A stretch of 64,000 nucleotides of DNA from Gibbula magus. Its lineage: Eukaryota; Mollusca; Gastropoda; Trochida; Trochidae. The notes under the pieces were generated by a model that saw only the letters and a list, made by a program, of their open reading frames with translations, was not told the origin of the DNA and did no database searches. How positions within the stretch are numbered: position 1 is the stretch's first letter; each line of letters opens with the position of its first letter. The DNA is taken from the NCBI GenBank assembly GCA_936450465.1, contig OW388291.1:33022656-33086655 (forward strand), in the 5' to 3' direction. The translations under genes and the position numbers were made by a program. This document shows, one piece after another, positions 34,289 to 45,899 of this stretch.

Positions 34289-35367
34289 GTACTGTATACA
34301 TATTAAGGTGATATAATAATTAAAAATAATTACATTATTTTTTTTCATTCTTTTCTTCGGTCAAAATTGAATAATTTTGAACTTCGTGGTTATTACACAA
34401 GTTTTGATTGTGAACTGTATGAACAATGTAAGAAAATGTGTGACACGTAAATAAAGCAATGTTCATCTGCTGCATAATCAATTTTAACTGAAGAAGAAAG
34501 CCCATAGAGAGAACATGGATATAGTTATCAAGTTATTTCTTCTACAAAATATTGCCATACAAAGGAGTCAGAAACATTTTCCCAGGACAATTTCCGGATG
34601 ACACCTGTTTTAATTCTTTTGAAGATCCATTTTGGATTAATGAAGATGGATTAACCTGGGATAATCTGAAGCGTTGGATTAAGCATTTATGATTATGTTG
34701 TTTTACCATCTACGCGTGGGAAATATTGCCCCAAGAGATCACTACATTCAGTATCAATTTTCTCAGGCAAACACAAATAATTACATTTATAACAATGACA
34801 AACTAATAACAGATAATCTTTGTTGTGACTAGCTAAGCCATTTCTTCACCCTGAAAATCCTTTTTTCCTGTTCAGGTAAAAGGTGTATACTTTGTCTTCT
34901 TCAAATGAATTATTCGAGGATAAACATTGATGTTGACTTGGGTTAAATTTTGCTTGCAACCTGTTTCTTGTTTTCTGAAAGCAAAAAATACAATAATATA
35001 CATGTATATGCTACTTTGGTATTGTTGGCTTACCTTAGCTTCAGGTGTAAAAGTTTAACTTACCTGACAACAATTAAAATAACCAAGTTGAGAAATTATT
35101 TTGTTTCCCCTTTCAGGAAGCACGTGCGTGAAAATGTTTATGCTTGTAACATTATAGAAGCACTAAAATTAATGTTATAAATTCATATAATATATTTACT
35201 TTTACATGTTTATGCTTTATATTTATCACTCTCTCTCTCTATCTTTATCTCTTTCTATATCTATCTCCCTCTTTAACCTTTTTAACTTCATTATTGCATG
35301 TTTTTCACTATATAAATACATGATCATCATCAAGTAGTCCTGCTCAATGACTGTGTATTATTGATAT
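34289..35367. other. No gene recognised
   Basis: AT-rich. A (CTCT/TATC) pyrimidine run lies at 35228-35275. Nothing coding is supported. Confidence 0.3.
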
Positions 35368-35477
35368 CCTTTAATACAGTCTAGATTTTTATTCAGCAAG
35401 TCTAGATAAACACATGGAACTCGAGGTATAAAAAATATGTAATTATAAAAATTCAAAAGACTAAATTTTAGTCTAAT
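35368..35477 (+). repeat. GGAGCC / AGACTAAATTTTAGTCT dispersed repeat, second copy
   Basis: CCTTTAATACAGTCTAG, CAGCAAGTCTAG and the palindrome AGACTAAATTTTAGTCT match 18317-18466 in order; the copy is shorter in the middle. Confidence 0.6.
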
Positions 35478-37400
35478 CATCAAGCACAATCACGTCTTAT
35501 TTCATCGATAGGAAGAAGAAGAAATATCCTTTATTAGGATAGGAACCTATTGCTTCGATGTATTGAATAACCTACATATACATTTATAAAGATTAACCCC
35601 GTCCCAATTTCTCTAGTTTTATGGTCGCTATAACATGGCAATGGACAAGTCCTACATTGTGTTGATAAATACCAATAGAGGTAGAGGATTTGATCAAATC
35701 GTCCTCGTAAAGTTCTCGTCCATTGTAAGAAACAAAACACTCAAGAAATCAAAGATAAAACTGTATCCGAGTACAGGGGATCTCTGCATCAAAGGAAAGC
35801 TGGTTGATAAGAACTGCCCCTGACAATCCCTCTCCTTACTCGTCATTGTGGCATCATCCTGCACTTCAGATGTGATGCTTTATCACCCATAGAGTTATCT
35901 AACTCATTCTCCGCTAACTTTCATCTAACCGACAGTTCAGAACTGAGGGCTGCAACATCTCCTGGGAGAACATTGAGTTGGATTAGGACAAGGTTGATAT
36001 CTCTGTCAGTTTCTTTTCGGTAGTGTTACTTCGTTGAAATGACTTTGGTATACAATTTTGTCATTTACAAGACTAAGTCAATGTGTGCTTTTTAGACACG
36101 TGTTACTTGATACGTTGTTATGAATTTCAACAACAAATCGTGTCTCGCGAGGTTGTTGGTTGGATGCTGTTCTTTAAAATTTTGTTTTATATGGCTGTTG
36201 TTTACATGTACAGCATGTACACATAAAACAGTTTTCTTCTTTTTCGATCTTCAGTTATGAAAAGGCGATGCTTTAATTAATGGTCTAGTTTTACTGCTGT
36301 TGAAATGTTTTGGAATGAAAGTTTCTTAATATGTTTTATTTTAGAGTGATATTTGAATAATAACCGTATCTAAATAATCGTATCTGTCGGTACGTTGTCA
36401 TTGTGACTTTAGACAAAGACATAGAATACGATGTAAAATCCAGCCTGAAACTAAACCTATTCTTATTTGCCACCATCGAACAAACGGATGTGCTCTTGTC
36501 GTACCTCAGCATGTCCATCTGTACGTCCTTCACAGTAAGCTTCATCTAACCGACACGGTAGAAATCAGCCATTCTAGAATCTTTGAAAATAAAGCAGAAT
36601 TAAGGCAAAAAGTTCGTTACTGAAGGTTAGCCCCTCTTGCTAAAATGTTTTATGAACACTGATATGCTTATGATCATTGCAATCGATATATATTTCATTA
36701 AAATATGTACGTTGCTATATGCATTTATGTGCACGTTAATAGTAATATATCCATAAATTATAAAGTATTCATTTCATTATTGGCAAACCTGTTCAACAAA
36801 GACATTCAACGATGAACTATGAAATACTGCAGAAATGAAGGTTACATAAGACACACACGTTTGAATGAGGTGTAAGCTATGCGATGGAGATAATTGCATA
36901 GGTACAGTTGTCTATATCCCCCATGCTGATGTCCATTTCAGCACGCCCAGCACGTGGCGCGCACATGCTCCGACAGAGCTTTCAAGCTGTGAAACAAACA
37001 TCCTGATGTACATGTACAGAACCATGTACATAGCAATGTGATATCGACACCACATGCTGATGTGCTGTAACATAATTCACATCATATTCGCTGATCGTTG
37101 TCGATAACACCTTACACAAGGTGTCTTATTGTCTCAAATGTGGCATTCCTCTAACAATGGTGACACAACCATTCTGAAGAGAATAAAATAAATTTCCAAA
37201 ATATTGTATCATTTTCTATACTGACAATGATATCAAGTAATACAATAAAATAATACAATGAAACAGCTGTTCTTTTACTAAAGACAATACACATATCATT
37301 ACATACAAATATTATATTCCGTCTCACCTCAATTGTGGTATACATTTTACTGTGTTTTAAAAATGTGTGATATATTTGTATTCTAATATTATAACTAGTA
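35478..37400. other. No gene recognised
   Basis: Short ORFs on both strands around 35534-35823 and 36336-36545 lack any domain. TCATCTAACCGACA occurs twice, about 620 bp apart (35921 and 36542), of unknown meaning. Confidence 0.3.
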
Positions 37401-37509
37401 TATTCATTGTTTTGTGTGTCTCATTGGACATATGGCCTGATGTTTGTATATTATTTTATGTTTTAAACTGTCACTGTACCCGTTTTATATGACACGTGAC
37501 ACAATAATA

Positions 37510-37639
<130 letters not shown>

Positions 37640-37739
37640 TTAGCCACTCCTTTAGCCACTCCTTTCGGAGTTATGAGAGACTTTGTATATAAAATATGCA
37701 TATGTACATATTACAAACAATTAGTAAATAAAAAAGACT

Positions 37740-38590
37740 TACGACTCACTTTTGAATCGTTCCATTAGTTTAGATAACGACGACTTACAATGAGAATTCA
37801 ACTAATCTTATATCAATTTCCTTAGACTATTGCCATTAGAGTTTTTACAGTAAACAGATCACAATATTTTAAAGGGATAAACATTATATCGATATCGAAA
37901 TTAAAAGTAGCTATCGTTGGATCCACATTACTCGAATTTACTAAAACATGTGTATGTATTTTCACAATTGTATTTATAAACTGATTTTATTTTAGGAGAA
38001 GCCTTCATATAGGCCATTAAATTGTAGTATGTGTGTTTATCTATTTTCCATATACTTTCCCTTATTTATTATATGCTATATGATATTTTCTGGAAATAAA
38101 ATAATATTTAAATTATATGATCGACACTGCGATTTCATTCAGCAATATGTCAGCACTTATCTCATATGCCCAAAAACTGAGATGCACTTGAATATTTCAG
38201 TGAAATGTTGACATCTTCAGATAACATGTTAAGGTGACATCCGTGGTGATTTTGTCTCATTAGGCAAACGAGAATCGGTTAATACGAATGCACATTAAAT
38301 TGATTATTGACAAATTATTATTATTATTTTCATCATTAATGAGGTTAACCTCAGTTATATATCATAATTCAGATCGACATGTTTGATTATTTTCCCGTCA
38401 TATGCACGTCTATAGACTCAGATCACTCTTATAAATGCAGCAGGGACTCTCCGATAAATGAATTAACAAGATTACAACACCATGTTTAAATATCCGATTT
38501 CTTTCATCTGGAGTTTTTTGACAGTCGAGAATTGTGAATGTTTCACAACCACCTCAATCAACTCTAGACTATAAACTACACATCAAAATA
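37740..38590. other. No feature recognised
   Basis: AT-rich; nothing supported. Confidence 0.3.
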
Positions 38591-38599
38591 CTTGTTGAC

Positions 38600-38830
38600 A
38601 AATTTACATTTCACAGTTGGTGTCGTTGACAGCTGTAAATATATCGCTACCGTTGAATGAGACAATCTACTTTAGATTGATGCAAATACACTTCATTGAC
38701 AGCTTCGAATTTAAATTTCACGATTGGTGTCGTCGTATGTCTGGAGCGTTGATTGACAACTGAACGGATGTATTGCTACTGTTTAAAGAGACAATCCACG
38801 TTAAATTGATACCAATACCCGCCAATTTCA
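38600..38830 (+). repeat. Imperfect tandem duplication, ~120-bp unit
   Basis: AAATTTACATTTCACAGTTGG..GTCGTTGACAG..GAGACAATCTACTTTAGATTGATGC and AATTTAAATTTCACGATTGG..GTCGTCG..GAGACAATCCACGTTAAATTGATAC follow each other head to tail with gaps. Confidence 0.5.
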
Positions 38831-39689
38831 TCGACTAACAAGGGCGCCAGTGAAAGTGACACCTATCTTGTGTACACGCGAATTAGTAATCTACGACTTA
38901 AACGTGTATACCCATATCGAAATCGATGAGATTGTTAAAATATTTATTTATGAAAATGTGAAAGTTAGGATCTTTTATATTTTCAATAATAAAACAATTA
39001 AAATCTTGATAAAAATTCTATAATCTTTGAACTGATATATGTATATTTCGGATGTACATTTCTAATTAACCTTGTTAATTGCCATGTACATACTAATCAG
39101 TGTCAGACAGGTTCCCGGCGCCGCTGCTTCGTCACGGTGTTCTTAAACTTTAACTTGTGTATACATTTCATTTAAACACTGTACATATACACTTAATCGT
39201 GCTATCTGACACTCATTATCAGTGAATAAAATATTTACGTGTGAGCAAATACGACATTAACGTTTACATTGCAATGACGAGGCACCCTAGGTTGCTAATA
39301 ACGATTACAGTCAGATTTCGTTAACCATTTAATGTACTCAAAGATAACGTCTATTGAATGGGACGGAATTGTTCTTAGAAAACAATATGGTTTAAACATA
39401 TTTATTTCGCCATAAATTATAAGACGAAGGGGATTGGCCAACAAGCGCAGCTTATATTAAGGCCTTTCCCTATAACAAAACATAAAAAACAGCTTTGTGA
39501 CATGTGACCGATGACGTAACAGTTCAATGATTTAATAATCAAATTTACATATTTTATTTAACTTTCATGATTTGGCCAAATCTACCCGTATCAATTATGA
39601 AGGAGTGGACTGATTCAACAATCTTTAAATTTTCTTCCTTCGACATGTGTGCAACACCAAGCATTCAGGTCTGAGCATTGTAATCTTAA

Positions 39690-39969
39690 ACCACTATGGG
39701 TAATCTGGCATAATCGAGGTCCGTGGTATATATATATAAAATAAGGTATGATTCGTTTGGTCAAGTTGACTTTTAAAAATACTTAAGGTTTCAGCGTTTT
39801 TAATATTTGTAGGAAGTTCAATCCATTTCCTTACAACATCTGGTAAAAATGATTTATTATAAGTTTCATTGAATTGTCTCGTATTTCGTTCGGATATGTC
39901 CAATAACAATATATGAATGAACTCTTTGAGTAGCATCCTAGAAGTTCGAAAGATGAAGAATGATGACAA
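39690..39969 (-). pseudogene. LINE C-terminal remnant (post-RT segment)
   Basis: The minus-strand ORF reads RNTRQFNETYNKSFLPDVVR followed by KWIELPTNIKNAETLSIFKS. This is the conserved WN.LP..I.....L..FK tail found in many non-LTR retrotransposon ORF2 proteins. A further RLQCSDLNAW-like scrap follows in another frame. The reverse transcriptase domain is missing. Dead copy. Confidence 0.65.
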
Positions 39970-41370
39970 AATTTATGGATATGCAGCTTATTTTATTCTG
40001 CATAAGCGACATTTCGATTTGTCATTGTCAAACAATATTGTCGCCATTCTTAAAATATGAATGGTTTACAGAGATACACGAAACAAACAAATGCACATGA
40101 ATCTGCTTATAATTACTACAGTAAAAAAATCCCTTGGTCTGTCTATAACTGTGAATAAAATTAGAGCCTTTATATATTCGAAATTCGAAATAACAATGTA
40201 TAACATCCGCTGATGAGGAACTACATTTTCTTCGTGTATTTATAAACCTTTACTTGTTTCATGCACTATAATGGATTCAACATTGCACCAAGGTTAAATG
40301 TTTTTAAAAGTGATATAAAGAGTTTATATCCTAGATTAATATTCTTGACATACTCATGCTGCATAATTTTATCGTTAAATCTAAAAGATATTCGGACTTT
40401 TCATAACTCAATATTCTATCATCATGCTATTGACTTGCTGTTATATAACTTTCAACAACTTTAAAGTTTAATGCCTTCAATTGTGTTTTGTAATCTCGTG
40501 CCATATACATGCCTGTTGGCTTTATATTGTATGATTCTGCAATGTATGCAACTTATTCGTTCTGTGAACGTCAAGCACGTTTTTTTTTCTGTTTGTAGGA
40601 AGAGACATAAGCAGGATTTTGCTTGTTTGCCGATTCCGTCATTTTTTTCAGTGCATAAATACGTTTAGTCTCATTGTATTTCGTGTAATGCGGTTAAGAA
40701 CAAGAAATGAAAGTACGGATAATGTTTGATAGATCTGCTATTTTGAAGTTTATTTTTACTGTATCAATACAAGTACGTGTATCACTCACAACTAATTAAT
40801 GAAGAATAATGTGTATGATTTCCAATTTCGTGTAATGCCTGTGATATGTTGGTGTCGAACAAATTTCACAAAATAGACCGAAGTGATGTGGATGAATTCA
40901 ACGTTTTATTGAAGTTAATTAGAACTAAAATCGAATTAATCGAACTACTTGAAATGTTCACAAGATTAAATTCTATTATTAAAAACAATTTCACCAACTA
41001 CAGTATTTTAATTACATGATCGACTTCGGCGCCTCTTCATTTTGTATATTTGCACAATGTCATTGGTTTGATCATTAGATTCCGTGAAATACATAGGTAT
41101 GGAAACGTAACATGTACTATCTTCCCACGATATAAATAAATACGGATATAAACTACCGCCTTGTCTGAATGAGGATTACAAGAGCACTTTTCATACAAGC
41201 TTATGCGAGAGCCTAAGAAGTAAACATTTCGCAAGCTTACGTAATTTGTTTTTTCAAAAGACAAACGGTGTATTTATACCTAGTTCACATATTTACAGCA
41301 TTGCCAATATGTCGAAGTTTAAAATACAGAAGGATATATATTTAACAAATTGAAGATGACAATCATTTCG
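39970..41370. other. No gene recognised
   Basis: AT-rich, with short ORFs lacking domains. Confidence 0.3.
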
Positions 41371-41382
41371 ATATACAACAAG

Positions 41383-41388
41383 GTTTAT
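41383..41388 (-). terminator. Polyadenylation signal of gene 2
   Basis: AATAAA on the minus strand, about 250 bp past the stop codon of the 41635-42216 gene. It is the first such hexamer in that 3' flank on the correct strand that I can find. Confidence 0.45.
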
Positions 41389-41634
41389 TTCCATGTTCTT
41401 TTACACATTATATACATTTTACAGTTGGAATATATACATGTACAGCACTATTAATCAACACCGATAAAGACACATCGGTATTCTTTCATAACCAGTCATT
41501 ATCTTGTTACTAGTGTTGACGACTCCTTGCAACGTTCTAACGTTACATACTGGTATTTACAGAAATTTACAGCACTATAAATAAATAAATAAATTATAGG
41601 AAAACCATGACATTCACAATAAATACAACAAAAA

Positions 41635-42216
41635 TCAGTCAATCACTTTGTTGAGGCAGCCATGCTTCCCGAGAAACAGGAACTTCAAGAGTCCATTTGG
41701 TTTCTTCTGGGATGGTCTCGTCTTGGTCACACCTGACCCCTTGTGTACTCTTGAAGAAGCCGGAAGAAGCTTGACAGCCACTCGTCTTGGACTGAACCTC
41801 CTGAACCTGTCAGTGTTCAGCTCTGCCGCGACATCAGGTTTGAACTTCTTCTCCTGGAAAAACGTATCATCGTAGCTGATGTCCTCATCGACTGATATGA
41901 TGCTGTCAGAGACTCTCTCCTCCATGAAGGGTCTTCTCCTGGGCAGAGGGGTGATTTCGCAGAAGATCGAGGAATCGTTTGCGGTCGTCTGGAGATGACG
42001 TCTGCCACTGCCGCCATATTTGATTCTGGCACGTCGGACGCTGTTCGGAGTCTTCGGAGTCATCTCTGTCATCTTGCTGACATCCGGGGAGTCAAGGACA
42101 ACGCTAATGTCTTCTATGGTGTAGCTGTTGTCACTGTCATCTGTGTAGGAGTAGTCCATGAATGACTGACTGAGGCTGGTTGAAGGACGTTGACGGGTCA
42201 TCTGTTGCTTTGCCAT
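41635..42216 (-). CDS. RRFSP-box family protein 2 (unknown function), 193 aa, single exon
   Basis: Clear relative of the genes at 16166 and 45152; no named family recognised. The start ATG has good context (CAACATGGC). From the N-terminus: a Ser/Tyr/Asp-rich stretch with NSYTIEDISVVLD (residues ~30-42), matching gene 1; two TP sites (MTPKTPNSVRR, ~53-63); a basic RRxR patch and CEITPLPRRRPF (~87-98); an acidic patch (SVDEDISYDD); RFRRFSPRRVAVKL (~136-149); and a Lys-rich tail ending KPNGLLKFLFLGKHGCLNKV. The basic leucine-rich helix of genes 1 and 3 is missing. Base composition is higher in GC than the flanks, consistent with real coding. It lies head to head with gene 3, 2.9 kb apart. Nuclear, CDK-regulated behaviour is only an inference from SP/TP sites and basic charge. 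Confidence 0.75.
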   Translation of the reverse strand: MAKQQMTRQRPSTSLSQSFMDYSYTDDSDNSYTIEDISVVLDSPDVSKMTEMTPKTPNSVRRARIKYGGSGRRHLQTTANDSSIFCEITPLPRRRPFMEERVSDSIISVDEDISYDDTFFQEKKFKPDVAAELNTDRFRRFSPRRVAVKLLPASSRVHKGSGVTKTRPSQKKPNGLLKFLFLGKHGCLNKVID

Positions 42217-42265
42217 GTTGAGGAATATTCACCGAATGATTATGTTTCGATGTGAACTGTTCTTA

Positions 42266-42277
42266 CCATATATACCA
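42266..42277 (-). promoter_or_regulatory. TATA-like element of gene 2
   Basis: GGTATATATGG on the minus strand, about 50-60 bp upstream of the ATG, giving a very short leader if used. Both this leader and that of gene 1 contain GAATATTC next to the start. Confidence 0.4.
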
Positions 42278-42299
42278 TGACATTGAGTCGTACCAATGT

Positions 42300-43400
42300 A
42301 CTCAAAATTGAGCATAGTTAACAAGGTATGAAAAGAATGTGTACATAACAAAGGCTTCAGTTTAACTACTTCTCCTCAAAGTCAGAGTTATCGCGAAGCA
42401 CGGTGATCATGTTGTGACTATTAACTCCGTGGAAGCCAGTGTTACGGCTGCTTCTATCTCTTATGCTTCATCGTTAGTATACACACCTGGCGGCGTCTCT
42501 TTCATCCTCTAATTACCGATGCCCAGGTGTGATTCCCTCTTTTCATCATTAGCACGCTGCTGCTATAAAAACAATGAATCGTGTTTTGCTTGTGAATTAG
42601 CACGGTGATTAAAAGACTAAAATTGAAAACATTGGCGTTCTGCCCATTATTCTTGCAAATGATACCGTTTTTAACTGGAACATCTGATGGATTAATGGTT
42701 TATCCGTATAATCTTTTAATCTACCAGAAAATTTTAGAAACTTTGTCGCATTTTCTATAGAGGAATGATTTCAAACGGTTATTTTATTAAACCAGAACCT
42801 TTTAATTCAAGTTTCCTACTAACAGATATTTTCCTGAGCTTAATATAAATAATTTAGAACATGATATATAATGACGTTTTTAAAAGAGAAAAAATGTTTA
42901 TTATGAACTTATTACACCAAATGTTTTTTAATTGTTTTGTGAAATTGTACAAGTTCCTTTTATGAAGAAAGGAAAGTCTGAATGTAATAAAATGGGTCCA
43001 TATATTACCATTAACCTTTTATCATTGAGCTTTTATGCTGCATATTTTACAAAACACCGTTTTTATATCGAGAAAGTATTTTGCTTTTAGTAACCAAACA
43101 AATATAAACGCTCGCCACTAATGGCTACAATATTGCCCAATTGAAGTTGGACACGCGTTGGAAACATAGACAGACAGACAGATATTATATTAAAGTTTGA
43201 TAGATGTCGCGAAGGTTTACAGTCATATCATTCCTGGCAGCTTTTCATCATGTTAAAATAATGGTAATATTGAATATATTTAGTTTCATATTATTTTGAA
43301 TTATGGAAATACACGATTAAATATGAGAACACCTTTCGGTCTTTCGGTCTGTCTTAATTGAACAATTATTTGAGATTGTTTTTCAAGCTTATACGGAAAC
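42300..43400. other. Intergenic, no gene recognised
   Basis: The 5' flank of gene 2. A (GACA)n run lies at 43168-43180. Nothing else is supported. Confidence 0.3.
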
Positions 43401-43412
43401 GTTGCCACCTAA

Positions 43413-43560
43413 CACAGACAGACAGACAGACAGACAAATTTTTATTCAAGTCTCGCCTCAACATGATACATAGATATAATACATAAAACATAAAATTACA
43501 TAGTAAAACGTTGAGCCATTCCCTTCGGAATTATGAGAGACAATTATGTCATTTGAATAA
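43413..43560 (-). mobile_element. LINE-like 3' tail ending in (TCTG)n, reversed
   Basis: On the minus strand, TCTCTCATAATTCCGAAGGG leads through an AT-rich stretch to GAGGCGAGACTTGAATAAAA and then ATTTGTCTGTCTGTCTGTC. It shares TCTCATAA(T/C)TCCGAA with the scrap at 37664-37682. Only the tail is present. Confidence 0.5.
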
Positions 43561-44227
43561 ACAAAATAAAAAAAGAGAGAACCCTAGATATTGCAAATTC
43601 AAATAAAAGGGGAAATATACATTAACACAGGTATTCTTCGGAATGAAAGTCTTAACGACTAACTGAAGGCCACTGAGAAATGGAGCAAGATTTCTAAATA
43701 ACAGCATTTTTATTGGAACATACGGTATAGAGTATGTTTTACACTTGATTTTTTCATTAATTCTAGTGCATATACAGACATACGTAAACATAAAGTATGT
43801 GTTTCAAGATATGACTTAATTAAAAAGTTTGAAAACAGTTCACTGGTTAAATTCTTTTTGCAACATATATACATTAGTATACAAGAAAACAGACCTATCA
43901 GTAAACAACAATATCTGCTTTGTGGAATTGTCAGCTTTTCTTTTAAATACTTCATAATTCATCTACATTATATTCAAGAATGAACACAACACCTGATTGC
44001 ATTTGAATTGTGAGTGGAATGTTCCTCGAATGTTGAATTATTTTTAAATGCTATAACATGTAAAGAAACATTTCAAAGAAAGCCAAAAGATCGATTGGGT
44101 TCATGAAAAGGTACAACGTAATAATTTACCTCATATATGTATAAACCATTACGATTGAAATTTTATAGAATGTTAAACATCTTTTCGAATTGTAACACTA
44201 TCTTCCAAAATCCTAATAATAATTCAA

Positions 44228-44406
44228 CCCAAATCTAAAGCACAAATGTCAGATATGCAACGTGGTGTTGAACAGAATGGCATGTCAAGTTGTCCTGTTT
44301 TATCAAGTGTGGGGAGACAACGTTCTTGATGTATCTCTATGTATTTTATGTGTGTACATAATGTGACACTATAATAAACCATATCTGTCTGTCTGTCTGT
44401 CTGTCT
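44228..44406 (+). mobile_element. LINE-like 3' tail ending in (TCTG)n
   Basis: Unique-looking 3' UTR sequence runs through GACACTATAATAAACCATA into five TCTG units (44386-44405). Same layout as 2600-2694. Confidence 0.45.
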
Positions 44407-44895
44407 TGATAAAAGCTTGCTATTACACAAGTCTCACGTCTTTATGTCTGATAACGTTTTGAAATGTGAATGTCTTATCATTTCGTTATCATCCCAGTGT
44501 TAATTTCAAAATAAACACGCATTACTGTCATGATTTCCCGTGGAGCCAGCGTCTACGTTCTAATCAATTTCATTATTACTTTCCATCAAATGTAAACATA
44601 TGTATATGTAGCACTGTTTTGTTTACTAGATATCAATTCTTCCATATTTCCTCCCAGACGGTTGGAACAGTTTTACGACATTTTCAAACAAGAAAAGCAA
44701 TGGTGTCAATTGGAAGTATTTGATCGCGATCATGCCAGCTTGCCGACATTTGTCGTCCGGTTGAACTGACACTGATAGTTTGACCCCAACTGTGATAGCT
44801 TCCAAAAACCGCCAACTTCCGCAGTCATTAATTCCGTCTCGGTAGCTTGATTACAACACCCATCATTAACAGAGACTAATTAGTTCAAGTCCTCG
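44407..44895. other. Upstream flank of gene 3
   Basis: No repeat or domain-bearing ORF. GC content rises toward the gene 3 promoter. Confidence 0.3.
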
Positions 44896-45075
44896 GCGCT
44901 GATTGGCCAATAGCTACACTCTCGCTTCGCCTAGCAAGCTCACAGCGCGATCTGATTGGCTAACGGCGTGGCGAGGTAAGCTCCTGTCAGCGGGGTGGAT
45001 GTCAATGTGTCTTGATTGACGGGTGAGTGACAGGACCGTATAAATATCGTGAGTTCCCCAAAGCTGTCATCATTC
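44896..45075 (+). promoter_or_regulatory. Core promoter of gene 3 (two CCAAT boxes and TATA)
   Basis: Inverted CCAAT boxes GATTGGCC (44901-44908) and TGATTGGCT (44953-44961), about 52 bp apart, precede TATAAATA (45039-45046). A start near 45068 in AGCTGTCATCATT would leave a leader of about 80 nt. Paired CCAAT boxes about five helical turns apart are typical NF-Y targets, common in proliferation genes. Motifs are seen directly; function is inferred. Confidence 0.6.
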
Positions 45076-45151
45076 GCTCTCTGTCTGCAGTTGAGACAAG
45101 AAATCGTCTAGCACATTCTGTCACTTGGATTTTACCCTACATTTCATCACC

Positions 45152-45688
45152 ATGAAGCGCAGATCTGAAATAATGTACACCACTCCCTCAAAGAAGACAG
45201 AGTTTCTTCTACATCCAGACATCCACTTTGACAAAACACTGCCAAGACTCGTGGATTACTCGCCCAGCAGTGATAGCGAGGACGATTCCAGAACCCAGTT
45301 CGATAAATCCATCGACAATCTGAAGTCAAGTTTGGAAGCTCTGGGAACCCCAGTACCATACCTTGAGAACTGTCTCCGAAGGAAAGTCCTCAAAAGAAGC
45401 ATGAGTCGGAATCTACGAGAGAGAGTGTCACTTCGACTCAAAGCGGAGAAGGACGCTGAAGAGGAACGCAATGACAAAGTTATCGGCATGATGCAGATTG
45501 AAGACGTTCTCAACTCCTCCCGTATTGTGTGTGACAATGAAAGGCCTGCTAAACGCATGCGCCTGGATTCCAGTATGTTCCGTCGATTCAGTCCAAGAAG
45601 AATTTCCTTCCTCAGGAAGTCGAAACGGAGGTCTGTGGTCGCTGATATTGACTCTAAAAAGAGCCTATTTGGATTTCTTAAAAAGTGA
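45152..45688 (+). CDS. RRFSP-box family protein 3 (unknown function), 178 aa, single exon
   Basis: Third member of the family. The start is the ATG at 45152 (TCACCATGAAG, good context). The frame is open upstream to a TTG at 45125, but that is not a likely eukaryotic start. Features: TPSKK near the N-terminus (~11-15); an acidic SPSSDSEDDS patch (~41-50); SIDNLKSSLEALGTP (~57-71), a weak match to the VLD box of genes 1 and 2; a basic helix, YLENCLRRKVLKRSMSRNLR (~74-93), matching gene 1; a charged stretch likely to be coiled coil (RLKAEKDAEEERNDK); MFRRFSPRRISFLRKSKRRS (~144-163); and the tail SKKSLFGFLKK. Many SP/TP sites and clustered Lys/Arg suggest a nuclear phosphoprotein. The promoter is the best defined of the three. 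No enzyme motif is seen. Confidence 0.8.
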   Translation: MKRRSEIMYTTPSKKTEFLLHPDIHFDKTLPRLVDYSPSSDSEDDSRTQFDKSIDNLKSSLEALGTPVPYLENCLRRKVLKRSMSRNLRERVSLRLKAEKDAEEERNDKVIGMMQIEDVLNSSRIVCDNERPAKRMRLDSSMFRRFSPRRISFLRKSKRRSVVADIDSKKSLFGFLKK

Positions 45689-45864
45689 AATTGACACTAT
45701 GTGAAGAATTACGTCGGTGACTGCTAACCTTTTTGTGAAATAGACATTTGTAAATCTATGTGTACAGTGTTTTCATGTGAAATGTACAGAATGAGATTCA
45801 CATAAACCGACGATTGTTACCAGTGCTATATCATATGAAAGTGCTATTTGAATGTGCCTTGTGA

Positions 45865-45870
45865 AATAAA
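45865..45870 (+). terminator. Polyadenylation signal of gene 3
   Basis: AATAAA about 180 bp after the stop, followed by a GT-rich element (CTGTATTTTGTTGTTA). Confidence 0.65.
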
Positions 45871-45899
45871 CATACGAAATGAATATCTGTATTTTGTTG

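Noticed and set aside
45125..45151. Upstream extension of gene 3 to codon 45125
   Set aside because: The extension begins at TTG, not ATG. The ATG at 45152 has a good CACC context and sits a normal distance from the TATA box.
45147..45704. ORFs of 100, 70 and 68 codons overlapping gene 3, and 71-76-codon ORFs overlapping genes 1 and 2
   Set aside because: They overlap the real genes in other frames or on the other strand and share nothing between paralogues, whereas the chosen frames do.
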